Made by a program: the position numbers and the translations under genes. A DNA stretch of 64,000 nt from Ancylobacter sp. IITR112 (GTDB lineage Bacteria > Pseudomonadota > Alphaproteobacteria > Rhizobiales > Xanthobacteraceae): NCBI RefSeq assembly GCF_041415945.1, contig NZ_JBGCUS010000001.1, forward strand, positions 4,248,501 through 4,312,500. The letters are read 5' to 3'. Below are positions 18,259 to 27,206 of the stretch, one piece after another; the first letter of the stretch is position 1, and each line of letters begins with the position of its first letter. The notes beneath the pieces are model-generated. The model worked only from the letters and a program-made list of their open reading frames with translations, had not been told where the DNA came from and searched no databases.

Positions 18259-19305
18259 ATGCCGCCAAATCGACATTCATCTCCGCTTGCTGCTTCGGCG
18301 CCGTTCCCGCGCTGGCATGGCGACGGGCTCGCCGGCCGCTCGCTGCGCTTCACAGCGACGATCATGGCGCCCATGGCCGCGGGGCTTGCGCTGCACCAAA
18401 ATTACTGGGTCGGCTATGCGCTGCTCACCTGCATCCTCGGCTTCACGCTGGATACGGGCGGCACCGCCGCGCAGCGCGCGGTGCTTTTCGCCACCGCCGG
18501 CCTGGTGGTGCTTGCCGGCGCGGCGCTCGGCGCCGGTGTGGCCGGCCATCTCTGGCTCACCGCGATGGCGGTGGTGGCGGCCGCGGCGCTCTATGCGCTG
18601 GTGGAGGCGGTGCACCCGAGCGCGGCCTTCGCGGCCCGCTTCTTCTGCCTCGCCACAGCGATCGCCGCGCTCGACGTGCCATTTCAGCCGAGCGATGTCG
18701 TGATCATCGCCCTGTTCGCCGCCTATGCCTGGCTGGTGTCGGTAGGATGGGATATGGCGACCGGCCTGTGGCGGCCGTCAACAGCGCCGACTCTTGCCGC
18801 CATCCTTGCGCATCTGCGGGCAACGCGAGGCGAGGGCGCGCTGTTCGCCGGCATCGTGGCCGTGGCGGTGGCGCTCTCCTTCCTTACCGGGCGGCTGCTC
18901 GGCCTTCCGCATCCGCACTGGGCTGTGTTCGCGGTGGTGATCGTTCTGCGCGACGACACACAGTCCAGCCGCCAAATGATGCGCGATCTTGCCCTGGGGA
19001 CGGTGCTCGGGGCGGGGGCAGCGGTTCTCTACGGCGCGCTCTTCACCTCGCCGGCGGGATTGATGGTCGGGCTCACCCTGGCGGCGCTGGTGCGCTGGCC
19101 CGGGCAGCTTCTGCACGGCGCGCTCGGCATGGCGGCGATGGCGGCGTTCATCATCCTGCTGCTGCAACTGGTGGGCACGCTAATGCACATCCCCATCCAT
19201 GCCGCAGCCGACCGGATCGTCGATATCAGCCTCGGCTGCGGCTTGTCGCTGGCCGCGCTCCTGGTGAATGCGCGCCTGCGCCGCTGGCTCGGCTGGCAAT
19301 CCTAG
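18259..19305 (+). CDS. FUSC-family inner membrane protein (aromatic acid/fusaric acid exporter-like)
   Basis: The 348-residue protein has two sets of several hydrophobic helices (residues about 32-170 and 195-340). A short cytoplasmic stretch separates them, and HPHWAVFAVVIVLRDD opens the second set, as in FUSC/YccS-like proteins. The large cytoplasmic domain of full-length YccS is absent. Transport of aromatic acids is inferred from the family only. It is divergent from ccrM and precedes smc. Confidence 0.82.
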   Translation: MPPNRHSSPLAASAPFPRWHGDGLAGRSLRFTATIMAPMAAGLALHQNYWVGYALLTCILGFTLDTGGTAAQRAVLFATAGLVVLAGAALGAGVAGHLWLTAMAVVAAAALYALVEAVHPSAAFAARFFCLATAIAALDVPFQPSDVVIIALFAAYAWLVSVGWDMATGLWRPSTAPTLAAILAHLRATRGEGALFAGIVAVAVALSFLTGRLLGLPHPHWAVFAVVIVLRDDTQSSRQMMRDLALGTVLGAGAAVLYGALFTSPAGLMVGLTLAALVRWPGQLLHGALGMAAMAAFIILLLQLVGTLMHIPIHAAADRIVDISLGCGLSLAALLVNARLRRWLGWQS

Positions 19306-19423
19306 GCGGCGCTGAACGGCGCCGGCGAAACCGGCGCGAAATAGCCCGCAAAACCGCAACATGTCGTGGATCGGTGAGGCTCGACCACTTGAACTTGTGT
19401 CAGGCGGGCGGCACCCTAGGGGC

Positions 19424-22400
19424 ATGAAATTCACCCGCCTGCGCCTCACCGGCTTCAAGACCTTCGTTGAGCCGACCGAAATGCTGATCGAGCCCGGCCT
19501 TACCGGCATTGTGGGCCCGAATGGCTGCGGCAAGTCGAATCTCGTCGAGGCGATGCGCTGGGTGATGGGCGAGAGCTCGTACAAGGCCATGCGCGCCGAG
19601 GGCATGGACGACGTTATCTTCGGCGGCTCCACTACGCGGCCCGCCCGCAACACCGCCGAAGTCGTACTGGTGGTCGACAATGGCGACCGCTCGGCGCCCG
19701 CCGTGTTCAACGACGCCGACATGCTGGAGATCTCCCGCCGCATCGAGCGCGAGGCGGGTTCTTCCTACCGTATCAACGGGCGCGAGGCGCGGGCGCGCGA
19801 CGTGCAGATTCTGTTCGCCGATGCCTCCTCCGGCTCGCGTTCGCCCTCCATGGTGCGGCAGGGTCAGATTGGCGAGATCGTCGGCGCCAAGCCGACCGCG
19901 CGGCGCCGCCTGCTGGAGGAAGCCGCCGGCGTTGCCGGGCTGCATGCGCGCCGGCACGAGGCGGAGATGCGCCTGCGCGCGGCCGAGACCAATCTCACCC
20001 GTCTGGAAGACGTTATCGGCCAGATTTCCGGGCAATTGGACGCGTTGCGGCGGCAGTCGCGGCAGGCGTCGCGCTATCGTGTGCTCTCTGCCGACATCCG
20101 CAAGGCCGAGGCTGCGCTGCTCTGGCTGCGCTGGCTGGAAGCGGAGGCGGGGCTCAGCGAGGCGAGCCGGGCGCTTGACCTTGCGGTTCGGGAAGTCGCT
20201 GCCCGCACGCTGCAGCAGGGGGAAGCCGCCCGCGCCGCCGCTGTCGCCGCCCATGGCATTCCCGCCCTGCGCGAGGCCGATGCCGCCGCCGCTGCGGCGC
20301 TGCAGCGGCTGACCCTCGCCCGCGGCGAACTCGAGCGCGAGGAAGCCCGGGCCGGCGCCCGGCGCGAGGAACTCGACCGTCGCCTCGCTCAATTGTCGGG
20401 CGACATGGAGCGCGAGCGGGCGCTGGAACAGGATGCCGGCGAGATGCTGGAGCGCCTCGCCCTTGAGGCGGAGGAACTCGCCATCGCCCAGGAACAGGCG
20501 GCGCAACTGGAAGAAGAGGCGCTGGCGCGCAATGGCGAGGCCGTGGCCCGGCTCACCGAATCCGAGCGCGCCTTTGCCGATGCGACCGCTGCCAATGCTG
20601 AAGCGGCGGCGCGGCGCGGGGCGCTGGAACGCGCCCTGCGCGAGGCGGGGGAAAGGCTGTCGCGGCTCGACCGCGATGTCGAACAGCTCGCCGGCCAGAA
20701 GCGTCAGCTCGACGCCAATGTCGACGCCGCCCGCCTCGAAGAGCGGCGCGACCGCGCCGAGGCGGCGCAGGAGGCCTTCGCGGCGGCCGAGACGGCGGCG
20801 CAGGAGGCGGAGAACGCGCATGCCGCCGCCCGCGCCGCGCTCGACCAGGCCCGCCGCCCGCTGAGCGAGGCGGAGCGGGCGGCGCAGCGGCTCGACACCG
20901 AGGCCCGCACCCTCGCCAAGCTGCTCGATGTCGGCACGCCGCGCCGCTGGTCGCCGGTGCTCGACTTCATCGAGGTGGAGCGCGGCTTCGAGGCCGCGCT
21001 GGGCGCGGCGCTCGGCGATGATCTCGAGGCGCCCTCCGACAGCGAGGCCCCGGTTCACTGGACGCTGCTGCCCGCCGCCGGCGACGCGCCACTGCCGGAA
21101 GGCGCCGAGCCGCTCGCCGCCCATGTGGTGGCGCCGCGGGTGTTGGCGCGCCGGCTCCAGCAGATCGGCGTGGTCGACCACCGCGACGGGCCGCGTCTCG
21201 CCGCGCAACTGAAAAGCGGCCAGCGCCTCGTCTCCCGCGAAGGTGATCTCTGGCGCTGGGACGGCTTGGTTGCGGCCGCCGACGCGCCCACCGCTGCGGC
21301 CCGGCGTCTGGCGGAGCGCAACCGTCTCGCCGACATCGAAGCGCAGCTCGAAGGCGCCCGCGCCGAAGTGAGCCGCCATCGCCGCGCGCTCGAAGCCTCG
21401 GAGGCTGCGTTGCGCGCCGCCGGCGCCCGCGAGAATGCTGCCCGCGAGGCGCGTCGCGCCAACCTGAGAGCGATGGAGGCGGCGCGTGACGAACTCGCCC
21501 GCGCCGAGCGCGCCGCAGCCGAACACGCCGCCCGGCTCGCGGCGCTCGGGGCCAATCTCGTGCGCCTGCAGGAAGACCGCGAGATCGCGGCTATCGCGTT
21601 GGAAGAGGCCCGGGCGGATGTCGCCGAACTGCCGCCTCCTGCTGCGGGCGAGGCCCAACTCGTGGAAATCCGCGCCCGCGTCGCCCGGGACCGCGCCGTC
21701 GTGGCGGAAACCCGGGTCCGTGCGGATGCGCTCGTGCGCGAGCGCGAGCAGCGCGTGCGCCGCCTCTCCACCATCGCCTCGGAGCGGGCTTCCTGGGAAG
21801 CGCGGGCGGGCGGCACGGGCGAGCGTGTGGCCGCGCTGCAGGCGCGCGTCGCCGAGGCGATGAGCGAGCGCGAGAACCTTGAGGATGCGCCGGTCCGGTT
21901 CGCCGCCCGGCGGCGGGCGCTGCTCGATGAGATCGCCCGTGCCGAGGCGGGGCGCCGGGAGGCGGCCGACAGGCTGGCCAGTGCCGAATCGCTGCAGGCG
22001 GAAGGCGACAAGCTGGCCCGTGCAACGCTCGACGCTCTCGCCGCCGCCCGCGAGGAAAGCGCCCGTGCCGAGGCGCGAGTGGAGGCGGCCCGCCAGCGCC
22101 GCGAGGTTCTGGCGCGGGAAATGACCGAGGCGCTCGAGGGGCCGCCGGAGACGGCGCGCGACATTGCCGGCTTCGCGCCGGACACGGCCCTGCCGTATCT
22201 GCCCGACCTCGAAGCCGAACTGGGCCGGCTGCGCGCCGACCGCGAGCGGCTGGGCGCGGTGAATCTGCGCGCCGAGGAGGAACTGGCCGAGATCGAGACC
22301 CAGCAGAAGGGACTGACCGGCGAGCGCGACGACCTTACCGAGGCGATCAAGCGGCTGCGCCAGGGTATTTACAGCCTGAACCGCGAGGCGCGCGAGCGGC

Positions 22401-22876
22401 TGCAGGCCAGCTTCAACGTCGTCGACGGGCATTTCCGCCAGCTTTTCACCACGCTTTTCGGCGGTGGCGAGGCGCAGCTCGTGCTGACCGATTCGAACGA
22501 CCCGCTGGAAGCCGGTCTCGACATCATCGCCAAGCCGCCGGGCAAGAAGCCGCAATCGCTCTCGCTGCTGTCCGGCGGCGAACAGGCGCTCACCGCGATG
22601 GCGCTGATCTTCGCTGTGTTCCTTACCAACCCGGCGCCGATCTGCGTTCTGGACGAAGTGGATGCGCCGCTCGACGACGCGAATGTAGAGCGCTTTTGCA
22701 ATCTGCTCGACGAGATGCGCCGTCTCACCGAAACGCGCTTCGTCACCATCACCCACAACCCTATCACCATGAGCCGGATGAACCGGCTGTTCGGCGTCAC
22801 GATGGCCGAGCGCGGGGTCTCCAAGCTGGTCTCCGTCGACCTTGCGACCGCAGAGCGCTTCCTCGAGGCGAGCTGA
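19424..22876 (+). CDS. smc: Chromosome segregation protein SMC
   Basis: A 1150-residue condensin ATPase. Walker A GPNGCGKSN is at residues 31-39. Two long alanine/glutamate/arginine-rich coiled coils flank a hinge of about 150 residues (near LDFIEVERGFEAALGAALGDD). The C-terminal head carries the signature LSGGEQ and Walker B VLDEVDAPLDD. The protein compacts and aligns the chromosome with ScpA and ScpB, which are not in this window. The ATG at 19424 gives the canonical N-terminus MKFTRLRLTGFKTF. The 253-bp gap after it holds the atp promoter. Confidence 0.97.
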   Translation: MKFTRLRLTGFKTFVEPTEMLIEPGLTGIVGPNGCGKSNLVEAMRWVMGESSYKAMRAEGMDDVIFGGSTTRPARNTAEVVLVVDNGDRSAPAVFNDADMLEISRRIEREAGSSYRINGREARARDVQILFADASSGSRSPSMVRQGQIGEIVGAKPTARRRLLEEAAGVAGLHARRHEAEMRLRAAETNLTRLEDVIGQISGQLDALRRQSRQASRYRVLSADIRKAEAALLWLRWLEAEAGLSEASRALDLAVREVAARTLQQGEAARAAAVAAHGIPALREADAAAAAALQRLTLARGELEREEARAGARREELDRRLAQLSGDMERERALEQDAGEMLERLALEAEELAIAQEQAAQLEEEALARNGEAVARLTESERAFADATAANAEAAARRGALERALREAGERLSRLDRDVEQLAGQKRQLDANVDAARLEERRDRAEAAQEAFAAAETAAQEAENAHAAARAALDQARRPLSEAERAAQRLDTEARTLAKLLDVGTPRRWSPVLDFIEVERGFEAALGAALGDDLEAPSDSEAPVHWTLLPAAGDAPLPEGAEPLAAHVVAPRVLARRLQQIGVVDHRDGPRLAAQLKSGQRLVSREGDLWRWDGLVAAADAPTAAARRLAERNRLADIEAQLEGARAEVSRHRRALEASEAALRAAGARENAAREARRANLRAMEAARDELARAERAAAEHAARLAALGANLVRLQEDREIAAIALEEARADVAELPPPAAGEAQLVEIRARVARDRAVVAETRVRADALVREREQRVRRLSTIASERASWEARAGGTGERVAALQARVAEAMSERENLEDAPVRFAARRRALLDEIARAEAGRREAADRLASAESLQAEGDKLARATLDALAAAREESARAEARVEAARQRREVLAREMTEALEGPPETARDIAGFAPDTALPYLPDLEAELGRLRADRERLGAVNLRAEEELAEIETQQKGLTGERDDLTEAIKRLRQGIYSLNREARERLQASFNVVDGHFRQLFTTLFGGGEAQLVLTDSNDPLEAGLDIIAKPPGKKPQSLSLLSGGEQALTAMALIFAVFLTNPAPICVLDEVDAPLDDANVERFCNLLDEMRRLTETRFVTITHNPITMSRMNRLFGVTMAERGVSKLVSVDLATAERFLEAS

Positions 22877-23049
22877 TCACGCCGCACGCGGCCCCACGGT
22901 ACGGGTAATTTCGGATGCGCAGCTGGCATGCCAAAAACATGGCTGCCCCCTTCCCTTGGTGCGGGAAGCGATCGAAACGCCTGCGACAGAGCGTCCACAA
23001 TTTGCTTTTGTCATTGTTTTGCAATGACTTAAAAGATGCGATCACATCC

Positions 23050-23078
23050 TTGACACCCCTAGGGGCGAACACTATGGT
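23050..23078 (+). promoter_or_regulatory. Sigma70-type promoter of the F0 ATP synthase operon
   Basis: TTGACA at 23050-23055 and TATGGT at 23073-23078 are separated by exactly 17 bp, about 50 bp before the atpI start. The preceding stretch has unusually many T and A bases for this genome, and a 7-bp hairpin (23010-23028) sits just upstream. This is one of the best promoter matches I could find by eye. Confidence 0.75.
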
Positions 23079-23129
23079 GCGCCCGTCTTCGGGGTCGGGA
23101 AATCCTTCTCCGGTCAGGCTTGAGTGCGG

Positions 23130-23516
23130 ATGATGGACGACCGAGACAAGACGGACGGCCATAGCGACTCGGGGCGGCCGGATGTTTCCGACGCCGAGCT
23201 TTCCGGCCGGTTGCGCGGGCTGGGCAGTGCGCTGGACAAGGTGCAGGCCGAGCGGCAAGCCGAAAAGAAAGCTTCCGCCGGCGCGGACAGGACATCCTCT
23301 TCGGCCGGCATGGCGCTGGCGTTTCGGCTCGGTGCCGAATTCGTTGCGGGTGTGCTGGTCGGCGCCGGTCTGGGCTGGGCGATTGATCATTTTCTCGGCG
23401 TCGCGCCGTGGGGAATGATCGTGTTCATTCTGCTGGGCTTCGGCGCCGGCATTGTGAACATGATGCGCGCGGCCGGAGAATTCGGTCGCAAGGGTCCGCC
23501 GCAAGGTGGCGCCTGA
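23130..23516 (+). CDS. atpI: ATP synthase assembly protein I (AtpI)
   Basis: The 128-residue protein has a charged N-terminal half followed by two membrane helices (ALAFRLGAEFVAGVLVGAGLGWAIDHFLG and GMIVFILLGFGAGIVNMMRAAGEF), the alphaproteobacterial AtpI pattern. AtpI helps assemble the c-ring. Tandem ATGs at 23130 and 23133 are equally possible. It is the first gene of atpI-B-E-F'-F. Confidence 0.93.
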   Translation: MMDDRDKTDGHSDSGRPDVSDAELSGRLRGLGSALDKVQAERQAEKKASAGADRTSSSAGMALAFRLGAEFVAGVLVGAGLGWAIDHFLGVAPWGMIVFILLGFGAGIVNMMRAAGEFGRKGPPQGGA

Positions 23517-23631
23517 GAGATTTCGGTCCCGGCCTGTGCTGGGCGCCAAAGGACAAGACGGTGCCGCCTCGGCGGTGCTTGAGATGGGGGCGGGCGCCCA
23601 TGGCGCCGCGTGTTGAGGGCAGCGACCGGCG

Positions 23632-24396
23632 ATGGCCAGCGGCAACGTGATCGATCCGATCCATCAGTTCCAGATCCACAAGATCGTGGAATTGGGGCAG
23701 CCTGGCGGCATCGAGCTCGCCTTCACCAATTCCGCCGCCTTCATGTTCGGCATTGTGGCGTTGGTGTTCTTCTTCCTCACCTTCGCCACACGCGGCCGCA
23801 CCCTGGTGCCCGGCCGGCTGCAGTCGATGGCGGAACTGTCCTACGAATTCGTCGCCTCCACGGTGCGCGGCTCGGCGGGCAATGAGGGGATGAAGTTCTT
23901 CCCCCTCGTCTTCTCGCTCTTCATCTTCGTGCTGACCGCCAATATGGTGGGCATGATCCCCTACTCTTTTACCGTCACCAGTCATCTGATTGTCACCGCT
24001 GCGCTGGCGCTGCTCGTCATCCTTACGGTCATCATCTACGGCTTCGTGCGCCACGGCACCCATTTCCTCCATCTCTTCGTGCCGTCGGGTGTGCCGGCCT
24101 TCCTGCTGCCTTTCATGGTCGTGATCGAGGTCATCTCCTTCCTCTCCCGGCCCATCAGTCTCTCGCTGCGTCTCTTCGCCAACATGCTGGCCGGTCATAT
24201 CGCAATGAAGGTGTTCGCCGGCTTCATCGTGATGATGACGGCGTCCGGCGTGGTGGGCTGGTTTGGCGCCGTGCTGCCGCTGTTCATGGTGGTCGCCCTG
24301 ACGGCCCTCGAATTCCTGGTCGCCGCCCTGCAGGCCTATGTCTTCGCGGTGCTGACCTGCATCTATCTCAACGACGCGCTGCACCCGGGTCACTGA
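23632..24396 (+). CDS. atpB: F0F1 ATP synthase subunit a
   Basis: The 254-residue integral membrane subunit has five or six hydrophobic helices. The essential arginine of the proton path is about residue 180 in [12 protein letters not shown]. The N terminus ([12 protein letters not shown]) and the end ([25 protein letters not shown]) are typical of Hyphomicrobiales. It forms the proton half-channels against the c-ring. Confidence 0.98.
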   Translation: MASGNVIDPIHQFQIHKIVELGQPGGIELAFTNSAAFMFGIVALVFFFLTFATRGRTLVPGRLQSMAELSYEFVASTVRGSAGNEGMKFFPLVFSLFIFVLTANMVGMIPYSFTVTSHLIVTAALALLVILTVIIYGFVRHGTHFLHLFVPSGVPAFLLPFMVVIEVISFLSRPISLSLRLFANMLAGHIAMKVFAGFIVMMTASGVVGWFGAVLPLFMVVALTALEFLVAALQAYVFAVLTCIYLNDALHPGH

Positions 24397-24461
24397 CCTG
24401 CGCGTCGCGGGAAGCTCATCCAGCCATCCAACCAATCTGACTATTCCAACAGGAGAAGATC

Positions 24462-24689
24462 ATGGAAGCGGAAGCCGCCAAGTTCCTCGGCGCCGGTCTC
24501 GCCACGCTCGGCATGGGCCTCGCCGCCATCGGCGTCGGTACCATCTTCGGTAACTTCCTCTCGGGCGCCCTGCGCAACCCGTCGGCGGCTGACGGCCAGT
24601 TCGCCCGCGCCTTCATCGGCGCGGCGCTCGCCGAAGGTCTGGGCATCTTCTCGCTCGTCGTCGCCCTCGTCCTCCTCTTCGTGGTCTGA
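24462..24689 (+). CDS. atpE: F0F1 ATP synthase subunit c
   Basis: The 75-residue hairpin of two membrane helices has the polar loop RNPSAADG and the proton-binding glutamate E58 ([11 protein letters not shown]). No sodium-type ligand set is visible, so proton coupling is expected. AGGAGA lies just upstream of the ATG. It forms the rotor ring. Confidence 0.98.
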   Translation: MEAEAAKFLGAGLATLGMGLAAIGVGTIFGNFLSGALRNPSAADGQFARAFIGAALAEGLGIFSLVVALVLLFVV

Positions 24690-24772
24690 GGCCTCACCCG
24701 GTCGCGCGACCCTTGCGGGTCCGCGCGGCCGGGTAGGGACCGCATCAGCAGTGATCGAGGAAGTCTGAACCC

Positions 24773-25375
24773 ATGTCCGAGCCCAACGGTCCGGCCGGTA
24801 TCATCGTTGCCCAGGCGGAGACTGGCACGTTGCCGGCCGCAAGCGGTGTGGAGATTGCCGTGCCCGCAGCAGAAGCACACGGTAGCAACTTCCCTCCCTT
24901 TGATGTCCATACCTTTCCCTCGCAGCTTCTCTGGCTGGCGATTGCGTTTGCCGCGCTCTACCTGCTGATGAGCCGCGTGGCCCTGCCGCGCATCGCTACC
25001 ATCCTCGAAGAGCGGCATGACCGCATCGCCGACGATATCGAGGAGGCCGGCAAGCTGAAGGCGGAGAGTGAAGCGGCTGCCGAGGCTTATGAGAAGGCGC
25101 TGGCCAGCGCCCGCAACAAGGCCCACGGCATCGCCACCGAAACGCGCGATACGCTCGCGGCCGAAGCCGAGGCGCGCCGCAAGGCTCTGGAAGCCGAGCT
25201 GAACGTCAGGCTCGCCGCGGCAGAAGTGCAGATCGCCGCCACCAAGACCTCGGCCATGGCCAATGTCCGCGGCATCGCCGTCGATGCGGCGGGCGCCATC
25301 GTCAATACGCTGATCGGCACCACGCCCGCGTCCGGCGCGGTCGAGGAGGCGGTCGACACCGCCATTAAGGGCTGA
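24773..25375 (+). CDS. F0F1 ATP synthase subunit b'
   Basis: The 200-residue protein has a 50-residue N-terminal extension, one membrane helix (FPSQLLWLAIAFAALYLLMSRVALP, residues about 45-68) and a long alanine/glutamate-rich stalk helix. It is the diverged b' copy that pairs with subunit b in alphaproteobacteria and cyanobacteria to form the peripheral stalk. The gene is also called atpF2, atpG or atpX. Confidence 0.95.
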   Translation: MSEPNGPAGIIVAQAETGTLPAASGVEIAVPAAEAHGSNFPPFDVHTFPSQLLWLAIAFAALYLLMSRVALPRIATILEERHDRIADDIEEAGKLKAESEAAAEAYEKALASARNKAHGIATETRDTLAAEAEARRKALEAELNVRLAAAEVQIAATKTSAMANVRGIAVDAAGAIVNTLIGTTPASGAVEEAVDTAIKG

Positions 25376-25386
25376 GGGAGCGCACC

Positions 25387-25869
25387 ATGGGTAGCGATAC
25401 TTTCTGGGTCGCCGTCGCCTTCGTCATTTTCTTCATCCTGGTTGCCCGGGCGGGCGCCTTTTCCGGCATGGCCGCCAAGCTCGATGCGCGCGGCGCGCGC
25501 ATCCGCAACGAGCTGGAGGAGGCGCGCCGGCTGAAGGAAGAGGCGCAGAAGCTCGTAGCCGAATATAGGCGCCGCCAGCGCGAGGCGGAGGAAGAGGCCG
25601 AGGCGATCATCACCACCGCCAAGGCCGAGGCCGAACGCCTTGCCGCTGAAGCCAAGCAGAAGCTGGAGGATCTCATCCAGCGCCGCACTCAGATGGCCGA
25701 GCAGAAGATCGCCCAGGCCGAGGCACAGGCGATGGCCGATGTGAAGGCCGCCGCCGCCGATGCCGCAGTGAAGGCCTCTGAGTTCCTGCTGGCAGCCCAA
25801 CTCACCGGTAACACGGCTGATCGCGTGCTCGACGCGGCCGTCGCCGAGGTGAAGTCGAAGCTGAACTGA
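25387..25869 (+). CDS. atpF: F0F1 ATP synthase subunit b
   Basis: The 160-residue protein has one N-terminal membrane helix (FWVAVAFVIFFILVARAGAF) followed by a charged coiled-coil stalk. It begins eleven bases after the b' stop. It is the last gene of the operon; a terminator follows directly. The F1 subunits are not here, matching the split F0/F1 organisation known in Hyphomicrobiales. Confidence 0.96.
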   Translation: MGSDTFWVAVAFVIFFILVARAGAFSGMAAKLDARGARIRNELEEARRLKEEAQKLVAEYRRRQREAEEEAEAIITTAKAEAERLAAEAKQKLEDLIQRRTQMAEQKIAQAEAQAMADVKAAAADAAVKASEFLLAAQLTGNTADRVLDAAVAEVKSKLN

Positions 25870-25891
25870 GCGTCCCGACGCTGGAGAGTGG

Positions 25892-25916
25892 AGCCCGGCC
25901 CTGCGCCGGGCTTTTT
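25892..25916 (+). terminator. Rho-independent terminator of the atp operon
   Basis: AGCCCGGC (25892-25899) pairs with GCCGGGCT (25905-25912) around a 5-base loop, followed by a T-rich tail (TTTTC). It lies 22 bp after the atpF stop. Confidence 0.88.
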
Positions 25917-25958
25917 CTTGATCTTGAAACGGTAATGGGGTGCCTCAAAGGAAGGTCG

Positions 25959-26174
25959 ATGGCTGAGTTCTGGGTCTATGAGAGCCGGACGCATGGCTAT
26001 GTCCGGGTCCATCGCCGCACATGCTGCATGTGCAATAACGGACGGGGCCTTGCCGCCAGCGCCGCCGATCGCACGGCGCGCTGGCACGCGGCGGATACGC
26101 GCAACGAGGCGTTGCTGTTGGCGCGGCAGCTCGGCCAGCCGGTCATTGCCGCCTGCGCCCATTGCGGCCACTGA
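25959..26174 (+). CDS. Small cysteine-rich hypothetical protein (71 aa)
   Basis: I do not recognise the family by name. The product has RTCCMCNNGRG near residue 21 and CAHCGH at the end; the paired cysteines could bind one metal ion. Between them is a helix with alternating charges (NEALLLARQLGQPV). AAGGAAGG before the ATG supports translation. It is monocistronic between the atp terminator and a convergent carbonic anhydrase gene. Confidence 0.65.
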   Translation: MAEFWVYESRTHGYVRVHRRTCCMCNNGRGLAASAADRTARWHAADTRNEALLLARQLGQPVIAACAHCGH

Positions 26175-26318
26175 ATGCGCGCGGCCCGGCTGTGAAAGAG
26201 CGTACCTTGTGGCCGGGCACACCGATGAGACCCGGCCGGAAAGGGTCGGGCCCGCCGATGTGGCCGGCGGTTCCGGATGGGCGCGATCGCGCGCCGGACA
26301 GCACTTCGCGATGTCGCG

Positions 26319-27044
26319 TCAATTACCGGTCAGGGCGACTTGGCCGGTTGCAAGATCATAGACCCCGCCGACGATCCGCACCTTGCCTTCATCCACCGCG
26401 CTGGCAACCAGCGAGCGTTCGGTAGCCAGCCGATCCATCGAGTAGATGACGTTCTGCCGGATTGCCGCCGCCACCGGATCGGCGGGCTTTAGCGCGAGCG
26501 CCGTCCGCACTGGCGCCCTCAGATGCTCCACCAGCGCCGGCAAATGGCCGGGAAGCGCAACATGCTGCTGTTCCACCTGGACCGCGGCCGTCAGGGCGCC
26601 GCAACTCGAATGGCCAAGCACGATGACGACCGGCACGCCGAGATGCTCGACGGCATATTCCATGCTGGCAAGACCTTCCTCATCGACGAAATTGCCGGCA
26701 ACGCGCACAATGAACAGCCGGCCGGGGGCCTGATCAAACACATATTCCGGGGCTACGCGCGAATCGGCGCAGGCGAGCACGATGGCCACGGGATGCTGAC
26801 CCTTGGCGAGAGCCGCGCGGTTGGCCAGAAAATCGGTGCAGGTCTGGACGCCCCCGACATGGCGGGCATTGCCGGCCATGAGCTCTGTCATCACCTGATC
26901 AGGCGAGGGCGCGGCGGAGGGGCTGGAGTTCGCGCCGGCCTGCCCGGTCCATAACAGGGCGCCGGCGGAGAGCGTGGCGGAGGTCACGCCGCGCAGCAGC
27001 GAGCGGCGCGACAGGGTATGTCGATTGAGGCATTCCTGGCACAT
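26319..27044 (-). CDS. Exported beta-class carbonic anhydrase
   Basis: The 241-residue enzyme interconverts CO2 and bicarbonate. The zinc-site residues are visible: C92 and D94 in ACADSRV, H145 and C148 in GHSSCG. The N terminus has twin arginines (SRRSLLRGVTSATLSAGALLW), a Tat-type signal, so the enzyme probably folds in the cytoplasm and acts in the periplasm. Two cysteines at residues 2 and 5 precede the signal. The gene is monocistronic. Confidence 0.93.
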   Translation of the reverse strand: MCQECLNRHTLSRRSLLRGVTSATLSAGALLWTGQAGANSSPSAAPSPDQVMTELMAGNARHVGGVQTCTDFLANRAALAKGQHPVAIVLACADSRVAPEYVFDQAPGRLFIVRVAGNFVDEEGLASMEYAVEHLGVPVVIVLGHSSCGALTAAVQVEQQHVALPGHLPALVEHLRAPVRTALALKPADPVAAAIRQNVIYSMDRLATERSLVASAVDEGKVRIVGGVYDLATGQVALTGN

Positions 27045-27206
27045 GGATAGGGCGTCCTTGGCACCGACCCCTCCGGACAGGAGCGGTCTCGACTGATGGG
27101 AGATGCGATCGGCGGCGCCGGTTCGATCCCGTCAGGTCGCGCCGCCGAAGCGGCCATGGTGAAGGACGAGGCTGCCCCCGGGCTGACCTCACGCCCGATG
27201 CCAGCG

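Noticed and set aside
23010..23028. Hairpin GTCATTG/CAATGAC between smc and atpI as an smc terminator
   Set aside because: The stem is short and AT-rich and is followed by TTAAAA rather than a T-run; it may be part of the atp promoter region instead.
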